The notes beneath the pieces were generated by a model, which was given only the letters and a program-made list of their open reading frames with translations, ran no database searches and had not been told where the DNA came from. A stretch of DNA of 64,000 nucleotides from the NCBI RefSeq assembly GCF_007971225.1, contig NZ_CP042435.1, positions 5,149,501 to 5,213,500 of the forward strand. The letters are read 5' to 3'. How positions within the stretch are numbered: the first letter of the stretch is position 1; the number at the start of each line of letters is the position of its first letter. A program made the position numbers and the translations under genes. The stretch is from Panacibacter ginsenosidivorans. GTDB lineage: Bacteria > Bacteroidota > Bacteroidia > Chitinophagales > Chitinophagaceae. Shown piece by piece: positions 42,292-49,805 of the stretch.

Positions 42292-45200
42292 ATGATGAAA
42301 AAAATCTTTCTCTTTTCTGCTGCAACACTATTATCAGTTGTTGCTTTTTCTCAAACAAACAGTACTTCTAAAGACAGTGTATATGCGAACTTTAAAACAC
42401 CACCAAACAGCGCAAAGCCACGTGTGTGGTGGCATTGGATGAATGGCAACATAACTCAATACGGCATTCGCAAAGATCTTGAATGGATGCATCGTGTTGG
42501 CATTGGCGGTTTTCAGAATTTTGACGCTGCATTGGCTACACCGCAGATCGTAGAGAAGCGTTTAACATACATGACGCCTGAGTGGAAAGATGCGTTCAGG
42601 TTTACTGCAAAGCTTGCAGATTCTTTGCATCTTGAAATGGCAATTGCAGGTTCACCTGGCTGGAGTGAAAGTGGTGGTCCGTGGGTAAAACCGGAAGATG
42701 GCATGAAAAAAATTGTATGGACAGAAACACGTGTTGCAGGCGGAACGTCTAACATTAAAATACCTTCGCAAAAAGGTGTTACCGGTCCCATTCAGAATAT
42801 TCCTATGCAACCGGGTTTTGGCGAAACTGTTGATGCTTCAAAACTTTCTTTATTTTATAAAGACATTGCAGTTGTTGCTTACAAATTACCGGAAACAGAC
42901 AAATCATTAAGTGAATTAAATGCCGTGGTTACATCAAGCGGTGGGAATTTTATATTACAACAATTAACAGATGGGGATCTTGGTACCACTAATCTTTTAC
43001 CAAGAGATACAGTTGCCGGTTTTGGTTGGATACAATTTGCTTTTCAACAACCGCAAACCATTAAAGCAATAACAATGGTAGGCGGCGGTAATCCCGGTGT
43101 TTTTGGAATGGGTGCTGATGCGAAAGATAGCCGCAAACTTGAAGCAAGTGACGATGGTGTTAACTATAAACTTATTTGTATCATACCGCCAGGTGCAGTA
43201 TTAGAACAAACAATTACCATACCTCCAACCACTGCAAAATATTTTCGCGTTACGGTAAAAAATCCTCCAATGGCTACTAACCCGGGCGCAGCCTTTGGTT
43301 TTGGCGGACCTGTAAAAGATATTGGTGGTACTGAAATAGCAGAAATTGTTTTGCATACTGCAGATCGCATAAACATGATAGAAGAGAAAGATGCATTTGC
43401 TCCTGTTGGTGATTTGGATAAAAAAACAACTACAAGTGCAAATGATGTTGTTGCTACGAATGATATCATTGATCTTACCAATAAACTGAATACAGATGGA
43501 ACATTAAACTGGACTGCTCCTGCCGGAGAATGGAATATTGTTCGCTTTGGTTATTCGCTGATGGGCATCACTAATCACCCTGCTTCTCCCGAAGCAACAG
43601 GTTTGGAAGTTGATAAATTAGATCCTGTTGCTATCAAAAATTATTTTGAAAATTATCTTGATCAATATAAAGATGCAACTGGTGGTTTGATGGGAAGCAA
43701 AGGTGGTTTGCAATATATGATCACAGATAGCTGGGAAGCTGGTGCACAAAACTGGACAGCCAATCTCCCTGCAGAATTTCAGAAACGCAGAGGTTATAGT
43801 ATTATTCCATGGTTGCCTGTCTTAACAGGGCAAGTAATAAAAAGTGCACAGGCAAGTGAACAGTTCCTGTTTGATTTCAGGCATACACTCAGTGAACTTG
43901 TTGCAGGATATCATTACGATGGCTTGACGAAAATTCTTGCAGCGCATGGCATGAAACGTTATTCAGAATCGCATGAAGATGGTCGTGCATTGATTGCGGA
44001 TGGTATGGAAGTGAAAAGATCAGCTGCTATACCTATGTCTGCACTGTGGACACCCAATGCTTTTATAAATGGAAACGATCAAACAAAACATACTGTTGAT
44101 ATCCGTGAGTCTGCATCTGTTGCACATATCTACGGACAAAATCTTGTAGCCGCTGAAAGCCTTACTGCGCTTGGTATTGGAGGTACAGCATGGTCTTATT
44201 ACCCTGAAAACTTAAAACCAAGTGTGGACCTTGAATTGGCAAGTGGCTTGAACAGGTTTGTGATTCACTGCTCCCCGCATCAACCGGTAGATGATAAAAT
44301 TCCGGGGCTTGGTCTTGGGCCATTCGGGCAGTGGTACACACGTCATGAAACATGGGCTGAGCAGGCAGTAGCATGGAATGCTTATTTATCACGCAGCAGC
44401 TACATGTTACAACAAGGGAAATTTGTTGCAGATATTGTTTACTATTATGGAGAAGACAATAACATAACTTCTTTATTTGGTAAGAAGCCTCCCGTTATTC
44501 CTGAAGGATATAATTACGATTACATCAACGCAGATGCACTCATCAATGTGTTAACATTTAAAGATGATAAACTCACTACACCAAGTGGTATGAGTTACCG
44601 TGTACTGGTGCTTGATAGCAACGCAACAAAAATGTCGTTGCCTGTACTGCGTAAAATAAGTGCATTGGTAAAAGCAGGTGCAACTGTTGCAGGCGTTAAA
44701 CCAATATCAACACCAAGCCTGGCAGATGACCAAAATGAATTCAATAAACTCGTTAATGAAATATGGTCTTCATTCAATGCAAAAGTTACTGAAGGAAAAT
44801 CTTTGAGTGATGTGCTGAATGTACCACCTGATTTTACTTATACAAAACCACAGAACAATACAAAGTTGTTATACGTTCACCGCAAAACAAATGACCGTGA
44901 TATTTATTGGATAAACAGCAGAACCAGTGATGTACAGGATCTCGAAGCAACATTCCGTGTTGATGGAAAAGTGCCTGAGTTATGGTTTGCAGAAACAGGA
45001 AAAACAGAACCACTTTCTTACAGTATTGCAAATGGTGTTACAAAAGTTAAACTGCACATGGAACCAAACGATGCATTCTTCATCGTGTTCAAAGACAAAG
45101 CAACAAAAGCTTCTGTTGAGTTACCTGCTCTTAAAGTAAAAGAGCTTGCAACAATAAGCAGCGAATGGAATATTGATTTTCAAAAGAACCGCGGTGCGCC

Positions 45201-45633
45201 TGCTTCTGTTAAAGTAAATGATCTCACTTCATGGTCTGATAATACTGATGCTGGTATAAAATATTTTTCTGGTACCGGCACTTATACAAAAACAATTACT
45301 GCATCTGCAGATTGGTTTAAAAAAGATGTTGAACTGTGGTTGAACCTTGGCGATGTAAAGAATCTTGCAGAAGTAATTGTGAACGGTAAATCATTGGGCA
45401 TTCTCTGGAAAAAACCTTTCCGTGTTAATATCACCAGTGCATTGAAGCCCGGCGCAAACACTGTGGTGGTAAAGGTTACCAACCTTTGGGTAAACCGCCT
45501 GATCGGCGATGCACAGCCAAATGTTACCAATAAAATTACTTACACAACCATGCCTTTCTACCAGGCAAATTCAAAATTGCAGTCATCAGGTTTGTTGGGT
45601 CCGGTGCAGATAATATCTGTTGACAGAAAGTAA
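42292..45633 (+). CDS. Glycoside hydrolase family 106-like protein (alpha-L-rhamnosidase), exported
   Basis: A 1113-residue secreted enzyme. The signal peptide (MMKKIFLFSAATLLSVVAFS) is followed by the GH106 signature RVWWHWMNGNITQYGIRKDL, then MHRVGIGGFQNFD, AIAGSPGWSESGGPWV, and a barrel with ITDSWEAGAQNWT, RYSESHEDGRA and LVAAESLTALG, which holds likely catalytic Glu residues. A discoidin-like insert (about 290-360) and a C-terminal galactose-binding-like domain (LWLNLGDVKNLAEVIVNGK) complete it. It would release alpha-linked L-rhamnose from polysaccharide. The frame is open from 42157 through a repeat arm; the ATG at 42292 starts the signal peptide. It stands near two GH78-type genes. Confidence 0.9.
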   Translation: MMKKIFLFSAATLLSVVAFSQTNSTSKDSVYANFKTPPNSAKPRVWWHWMNGNITQYGIRKDLEWMHRVGIGGFQNFDAALATPQIVEKRLTYMTPEWKDAFRFTAKLADSLHLEMAIAGSPGWSESGGPWVKPEDGMKKIVWTETRVAGGTSNIKIPSQKGVTGPIQNIPMQPGFGETVDASKLSLFYKDIAVVAYKLPETDKSLSELNAVVTSSGGNFILQQLTDGDLGTTNLLPRDTVAGFGWIQFAFQQPQTIKAITMVGGGNPGVFGMGADAKDSRKLEASDDGVNYKLICIIPPGAVLEQTITIPPTTAKYFRVTVKNPPMATNPGAAFGFGGPVKDIGGTEIAEIVLHTADRINMIEEKDAFAPVGDLDKKTTTSANDVVATNDIIDLTNKLNTDGTLNWTAPAGEWNIVRFGYSLMGITNHPASPEATGLEVDKLDPVAIKNYFENYLDQYKDATGGLMGSKGGLQYMITDSWEAGAQNWTANLPAEFQKRRGYSIIPWLPVLTGQVIKSAQASEQFLFDFRHTLSELVAGYHYDGLTKILAAHGMKRYSESHEDGRALIADGMEVKRSAAIPMSALWTPNAFINGNDQTKHTVDIRESASVAHIYGQNLVAAESLTALGIGGTAWSYYPENLKPSVDLELASGLNRFVIHCSPHQPVDDKIPGLGLGPFGQWYTRHETWAEQAVAWNAYLSRSSYMLQQGKFVADIVYYYGEDNNITSLFGKKPPVIPEGYNYDYINADALINVLTFKDDKLTTPSGMSYRVLVLDSNATKMSLPVLRKISALVKAGATVAGVKPISTPSLADDQNEFNKLVNEIWSSFNAKVTEGKSLSDVLNVPPDFTYTKPQNNTKLLYVHRKTNDRDIYWINSRTSDVQDLEATFRVDGKVPELWFAETGKTEPLSYSIANGVTKVKLHMEPNDAFFIVFKDKATKASVELPALKVKELATISSEWNIDFQKNRGAPASVKVNDLTSWSDNTDAGIKYFSGTGTYTKTITASADWFKKDVELWLNLGDVKNLAEVIVNGKSLGILWKKPFRVNITSALKPGANTVVVKVTNLWVNRLIGDAQPNVTNKITYTTMPFYQANSKLQSSGLLGPVQIISVDRK

Positions 45634-45642
45634 TTAGTATTC

Positions 45643-45681
45643 AAAAGTCCCTCTCCTTTGGAAAGGGATTTAGGGAGAGGT
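45643..45681. repeat. Intergenic palindrome of the CCCTCTCC type
   Basis: AGTCCCTCTCCTTTGGAAAG continues to GGGATTTAGGGAGAGG. CCCTCTCC pairs with GGGAGAGG, and CTCTCC with the nearer AAAGGGA. This class of CCCTCTCC/GGAGAGGG palindrome is common between genes in Bacteroidota. It may serve as the 3' end of the GH106 transcript. Confidence 0.65.
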
Positions 45682-45790
45682 CTTTGTGAGCCGTGCTTTA
45701 GAATAAGCGTGAAACTTTCGTTGCGTCGCACACTTGTACGTTTTGTTCTTTGCCAAACAACGAACAACTATTAAAGTGTGCGACGCAATG
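45682..45790. repeat. Dispersed repeat, palindrome with truncated right arm
   Basis: Left tip TTTGTGAGCCGTGC, left core GTTGCGTCGCACACTTGTAC at 45720-45739, inner GTTTTGTTCTTTGCC, right core AAAGTGTGCGACGCAA at 45773-45788. The right arm stops soon after its core, 30 bp before the esterase ATG. Confidence 0.85.
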
Positions 45791-45819
45791 TTTATATTTA
45801 TATTATTTAAAATGAATTC

Positions 45820-46686
45820 ATGAAAAAGCTACTATCAGTCTTATTTATATTTATTGCATTTTATTCAAATGCACAAACAGTAATTCCATTATACAATGGT
45901 GCAGCACCCGGTTCTGAAAACTGGAACTGGGATGAGACACAGATCAAAGCTGATATCGGCACTATTATATCGGATGTTTCGCATCCTTCCATAACAGCCT
46001 ACGTGCCTGCAAATCCAAATGGCACAGCCGTGATCATTGCGCCAGGTGGTGCGTTTCATGTGCTTGCTTTTGATCTCGAAGGAACTGAAGTGGCAAAACG
46101 TTTAAATGCAAAAGGCATTATTGCTTTTGTTTTAAAATATCGCGTGGTGCATAATGATCCTGCGCATCCTGAGAACAGTATTGGCGCATTAATGTCAAGC
46201 GGAAATTTTAAAAAGCTCGATTCACTCAATGCACCTGTTGTGCCACTAGCCATGCAGGATGGGTTGACTGCAGTAAAATATGTACGTGAGCATGCAGCCG
46301 AATATAAAATTGATCCAAATAAAATTGGCTTTATGGGTTTCTCTGCCGGTGGAACTGTAACCATGTCTGTCGTGTACAGCGCCACAGATGAAAGCCGCCC
46401 GAATTTTGTTGCGCCCATTTATGCGTATGAAAAAGCTATCATTGGCTCAATAGTGCCATCTGCAAAAACGCCCATTTTTATTACTGCCGCAAGCGATGAT
46501 GATCTTGGTCTTGCAACACACAGTGTTCATATTTATTTAAAATGGCTTGAAGCAAAACAGCCTGCGGAACTGCACATGTATGAACAAGGCAAACATGGTT
46601 TTGGTACAAAGAAGCAAGGCCTTCCTGTTGATGCATGGATGGACAGGTTTGCAGACTGGCTTGCGATGCATAATTTGATAAAATAA
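45820..46686 (+). CDS. Alpha/beta hydrolase (carbohydrate esterase-like), exported
   Basis: A 288-residue secreted hydrolase: leader with cleavage near SNAQT, an oxyanion-type VIIAPGGAFH strand, the nucleophile elbow GFMGFSAGGTV (GxSxG with Ser), a likely catalytic Asp in FITAASDDDLG, and the His in EQGKHGFGTK. Close relatives are annotated as acetyl xylan esterases or endo-1,4-beta-xylanase B-like esterases and remove acetyl groups from plant polysaccharides. Its position between GH106 and GH78 genes supports a role in deacetylating the same substrate. The exact ester is not known. Confidence 0.85.
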   Translation: MKKLLSVLFIFIAFYSNAQTVIPLYNGAAPGSENWNWDETQIKADIGTIISDVSHPSITAYVPANPNGTAVIIAPGGAFHVLAFDLEGTEVAKRLNAKGIIAFVLKYRVVHNDPAHPENSIGALMSSGNFKKLDSLNAPVVPLAMQDGLTAVKYVREHAAEYKIDPNKIGFMGFSAGGTVTMSVVYSATDESRPNFVAPIYAYEKAIIGSIVPSAKTPIFITAASDDDLGLATHSVHIYLKWLEAKQPAELHMYEQGKHGFGTKKQGLPVDAWMDRFADWLAMHNLIK

Positions 46687-46696
46687 TAAAAAGAAT

Positions 46697-46843
46697 ATTG
46701 TGTACCCGGCTGCAGTGTATGCATTAAACTTTCGTTGCGTCGCACACTTCTACGCTTTGTACTTTGCTCAACAATGAACCGGAACCTAAAGTGTGCGACG
46801 CAACAGGTGCTCCAGAGTATTACTACAGTTGGGCTCAAAAAAA
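46697..46843. repeat. Dispersed repeat, full palindrome
   Basis: Left tip TTGTGTACCCGGCTGCAGTG, left core GTTGCGTCGCACACTTCTAC at 46734-46753, inner ACTTTGCTCAACAATGAACC, right core AAGTGTGCGACGCAAC at 46789-46804, right tip CAGTTGGGCTCAAAAAAA. Confidence 0.88.
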
Positions 46844-46880
46844 TATTTACTTTATCAGATTCAGAACAAGAAAAATAAAC

Positions 46881-47177
46881 ATGATTAAGCATAGCGTTAT
46901 TTTCAAACTGAAGTATCCCGAAGATTCTGTTGAAGCGCAAAATTTTTTTAAGTCAGCAAAAGAACTGGCGTCTATTTCCGGCGTTCAAAATTTTGAAAGC
47001 CTGCGGCAAACAAGTAAGAAAAATAATTACGATTTTGGATTCTCTATGGAGTTTACAAATAGAATTTTATATGAAGAGTACAATAAACATCCGCTGCATG
47101 TAAATTTTATACAGGAATACTGGCTACCTTGTGTTGCAGAATTTATGGAAACTGATTATGAGCCAATGGATGCATAA
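46881..47177 (+). CDS. Dabb (stress-responsive A/B barrel) domain protein
   Basis: A 98-residue protein that forms a dimeric alpha/beta barrel in characterised relatives. Dabb signs are the opening MIKHSVIFKLK, FKSAKELASISGVQNFE, DFGFSMEF and YNKHPLHVNFIQEYWLP. It has no signal peptide. The frame is open from a TTG at 46764 inside the repeat, but the ATG at 46881 starts exactly at the first family strand. It is 44 bases upstream of the epimerase-like gene and probably in one transcript with it. Dabb proteins near sugar genes may be small lyases or epimerases; no activity can be assigned. Confidence 0.85.
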   Translation: MIKHSVIFKLKYPEDSVEAQNFFKSAKELASISGVQNFESLRQTSKKNNYDFGFSMEFTNRILYEEYNKHPLHVNFIQEYWLPCVAEFMETDYEPMDA

Positions 47178-47221
47178 ATATTTCCAAAGCAAAAGCATAT
47201 AAAACCTAAAATAAAAAGAAA

Positions 47222-48106
47222 ATGAAAAAAGCGATCTTGCCTGTATTATTACTTAACCTCTTTTTTGCTGCCTGTAACAGTGGCCAACAATCCAGTGCAA
47301 CCTCAGATTCAACTGCAACAACTGCCTCAACTGTTGATCCTTCGAAAGACTGGAAATTTGGTGTGGCGTTATGGACATTTCATGATGTGGACTTCCCGCC
47401 GGCATTGGATAAGGTTGACAGTGTTGGTTTAAAATATATTGAGCCCAACACTTTTACAAGAGCCGGTGCTGAATTAAAAGATTCTATTATTATGTCGCTA
47501 TCTCCTGCGGGAATAGAAAAACTGAAAGCGTTGATTGCGCAGAAAGGGTTAACGTGCGAATCAATTTACATAGCTGGTGACACCACTTTAAAATCATGGG
47601 TAAAACAATTCGATATTGCGAAACAATTTGGCGTACAATTCGTAACTACCGAGCCGCCATTGAATATGTGGAACCAGGTTGATAGTCTTGCGGGTGCTTA
47701 CGGAATTAAAGTAGCAATACATGAGCATTGGAATGGCTTTAGTCATTATTGGGATACTGATACAACATTGATGGCAATAAAAGATCATCCAAACTTTTAT
47801 GTATGTGCAGATCTTGGGCACTGGCCCAAGAGCGGAGTAGATCCGTTGGATGCTGTTAAGAAATTAAGCGGTCATATTATTGCGGTACATTTTAAAGATA
47901 TTGCTGCATACAATGACCCAAAATTGAAAGATGTGGTTACAGGAACAGGTGTGGTAAAATTTCCTGAAATATTTGCTGAACTGAAGAGGCAAAATTTTAA
48001 CGGGCATATTTATATAGAAAGAGATTCGATAGAACCGGCAGGCAATGTAGCTTCTGTAATGCAGGAAATAAAATATTATAACGACCAGGTAAGTAAGCTA
48101 AAGTAA
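47222..48106 (+). CDS. Sugar phosphate isomerase/epimerase-like TIM-barrel lipoprotein
   Basis: A 294-residue lipoprotein (lipobox FFAAC, Cys about 18) followed by a Ser/Thr-rich linker and an AP-endonuclease-2/xylose-isomerase-like barrel. The barrel shows FGVALWTFHD, GLKYIEPNTF, VKVAIHEHWN-like strand (written GIKVAIHEHWNG), FYVCADLGHWPKSG and VHFKDIAAYND, with Glu, His, Asp and His in the places of the usual metal site. Being lipid-anchored, it should act in the periplasm on free sugars or sugar acids, not phosphates. It is cotranscribed with the Dabb gene and closed by a terminator. Confidence 0.88.
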   Translation: MKKAILPVLLLNLFFAACNSGQQSSATSDSTATTASTVDPSKDWKFGVALWTFHDVDFPPALDKVDSVGLKYIEPNTFTRAGAELKDSIIMSLSPAGIEKLKALIAQKGLTCESIYIAGDTTLKSWVKQFDIAKQFGVQFVTTEPPLNMWNQVDSLAGAYGIKVAIHEHWNGFSHYWDTDTTLMAIKDHPNFYVCADLGHWPKSGVDPLDAVKKLSGHIIAVHFKDIAAYNDPKLKDVVTGTGVVKFPEIFAELKRQNFNGHIYIERDSIEPAGNVASVMQEIKYYNDQVSKLK

Positions 48107-48133
48107 CAGTAAATATTATTAAAGAATAATGCG

Positions 48134-48165
48134 TGCACAGGTCTTTTGATCTGTGCATTTTTTTT
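48134..48165 (+). terminator. Intrinsic terminator of the Dabb/epimerase unit
   Basis: TGCACAG (48134-48140) pairs with CTGTGCA (48151-48157), followed by eight T. Confidence 0.88.
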
Positions 48166-48299
48166 ACCATTCAATGATATCCTAAACCACTTATAAAACA
48201 ATTTTATTTCAGTGCTTACTATTACACATATTTGTATTCCAGCCTTCACCACTTTTCCCAGATCTTAACCGGTTTATTTATTGCTAAAAAAGAAATTTT

Positions 48300-48683
48300 A
48301 TGAGAAAGTCATTTCTGCTGACCGGTACTTTAATGCTTATGATATGGGTTAGTATCTCCTGTTATCATTATGATGACCACAATATCAGTATAAGTGTAAG
48401 TGAAACAAAAAGCACTTATAAAATGTCTGCACATTTCAACAGGAGTAAAACAAAAGAGGTGCATGAATACATGGATAAGAAACTTGGTTATCCAAATAAC
48501 GTCTCTTTTGTAAACAGTGAAATAGATGCTACACTTACATTGCAGGACGCAACAACATTTTATATAAGATCATACCCCGGGGAATTGGAAATAAAACTTG
48601 ACAAAGAAAAAAATTCTTATGAAGCATATGAAAGAGTAAAGAAAATGTGTGAAGGAATAAAATCTGTGGTAGCAGGTAAATAA
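48300..48683 (+). CDS. Small lipoprotein of unknown function
   Basis: A 127-residue protein with a leader ending in the lipobox SISC (Cys about residue 21). The mature part (SISVSETKSTYKMSAHF, EVHEYMDKKLG, SFVNSEIDATLTLQDATTF, YIRSYPGELEIKLD) looks like a small alpha/beta domain with an amphipathic helix near the end. I recognise no family. It has its own start well after the previous terminator, and no repeat arm borders it. The gene is likely real because of the signal sequence and ordinary codon use. Confidence 0.72.
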   Translation: MRKSFLLTGTLMLMIWVSISCYHYDDHNISISVSETKSTYKMSAHFNRSKTKEVHEYMDKKLGYPNNVSFVNSEIDATLTLQDATTFYIRSYPGELEIKLDKEKNSYEAYERVKKMCEGIKSVVAGK

Positions 48684-48738
48684 GAAATATTCATTAGCTG
48701 AAATAATTAGTCATCCTTTCTGCTTTGCCCTTTACGAT

Positions 48739-48945
48739 TTATTTGGCGGCTTCAACCATTTTTAAAATATCTTCTACAAATACTGCCTGTTGTGCTTTTT
48801 TGCCGTCGCTCCAAATACATTCATACCTGTCTATAATGGCGATGTTCCCATTAGAAGTATGAGATTCAGCATGACCTTTCACGGTCATTAGGGGGCTGCC
48901 GGTTTTTAAGACTACTTTATCGCCTGCTTTAAATTTGTTTGCCAT
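48739..48945 (-). CDS. YodC/DUF2158 family small protein
   Basis: A 68-residue cytoplasmic protein of the DUF2158 family: FKAGDKVVLKTGSPLMTVKG at the front, and RYECIWSDGKKAQQAVF with the conserved CxW-DG region. These small beta-barrel proteins have no established function. It is convergent with the lipoprotein gene upstream in the sequence and divergent from the 49127 gene. The ATG at 48945 gives the typical N-terminus. Confidence 0.88.
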   Translation of the reverse strand: MANKFKAGDKVVLKTGSPLMTVKGHAESHTSNGNIAIIDRYECIWSDGKKAQQAVFVEDILKMVEAAK

Positions 48946-49126
48946 TACAGATGGTTTATGCGCACAAGGTATTACTAATAAAATAATGGAGCGATTTATT
49001 TATTCTGTGCCGTTGCAAACTGCTTTAAATGTTGCCGGGTATTAACTGGTATTTTAACGGAATTTTTTATATCCTCTTTATGTAAAATGGCATGCATTTG
49101 CGTCTAATAAGTATAAAACGCTTACT

Positions 49127-49453
49127 ATGGAAAGGAACTCTACACAACAGGAAATATTACTGATGACAGGCTCAGGTTTTTTTCAGCAACAATGCTTTGA
49201 AAAGAATGAACAGGACAACAGTAAAAATTTATCCCAGGAAGAAAAGATTGAAGAAGCATGCTGGAACGGTTTGCTCCACGAATTACTTCCCGATGTAATA
49301 AATAAAGATGCAGATGGCAAAGCACTAATGCTTTGGCAGGTTACGCCGTGCAAATCTTTCCTGGAGATTGAACTGTGTGAAACGCCGGCTGCAAGCGACA
49401 GGTATTACTCAATCGATCCATATACTTTTCTGCGCGAAAGTTTCAACAATTAA
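49127..49453 (+). CDS. Conserved-looking hypothetical protein
   Basis: A 108-residue acidic cytoplasmic protein without signal or membrane segments. Visible parts are EILLMTGSGFFQQQCFEKN, EEACWNGLLHELLPDVI, LWQVTPCKSFLEIELCE and SIDPYTFLRESFNN. I do not recognise a family. A good ATG, a clear downstream intrinsic terminator and normal codon use support a real gene. It stands alone. Confidence 0.68.
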   Translation: MERNSTQQEILLMTGSGFFQQQCFEKNEQDNSKNLSQEEKIEEACWNGLLHELLPDVINKDADGKALMLWQVTPCKSFLEIELCETPAASDRYYSIDPYTFLRESFNN

Positions 49454-49481
49454 TTCCTATATATTGCCTCTTATAAAAAGC

Positions 49482-49510
49482 CCGCTTTTAATAAAGCGGT
49501 TTTTCTTTTT
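49482..49510 (+). terminator. Intrinsic terminator
   Basis: CCGCTTT (49482-49488) pairs with AAAGCGG (49493-49499), followed by TTTTTCTTTTTT. Its T-tract runs into the next repeat element. Confidence 0.85.
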
Positions 49511-49645
49511 TGTGTATCAAACTTTTTATAAGCATTAAACTTTCGTTGCGTCGCACTCTTGTACGCTTTGTTCATTAATGATCTGAACGATGCAGAGTGC
49601 GACGCAACGAAAGCTTAATAGAAATTTTAAAGCCGGGTTCATAAA
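49503..49645. repeat. Dispersed repeat, full palindrome
   Basis: Left core GTTGCGTCGCACTCTTGTAC at 49545-49564, inner GCTTTGTTCATTAATGATC, right core GCAGAGTGCGACGCAAC at 49592-49608, then GAAAGCTTAATAG and tip AAGCCGGGTTCATAAAG. The rest of the 49454-49805 gap holds only a small TCTCC/GGAGA hairpin near 49700 and the presumed GH78 promoter. Confidence 0.88.
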
Positions 49646-49805
49646 GCCATTGAATCCAAACTTAATGCACATCTTTACCACGCTATCATTTTGAAGTCTC
49701 CATTTACGGAGATTTATACGGTTTACAGGACAGTGCAGGACGGTTGCTCAGGTTTATGGTGTATTTTAGAACGCTTATATTAGTGTTTCAATAACCCAAC
49801 TTGCC

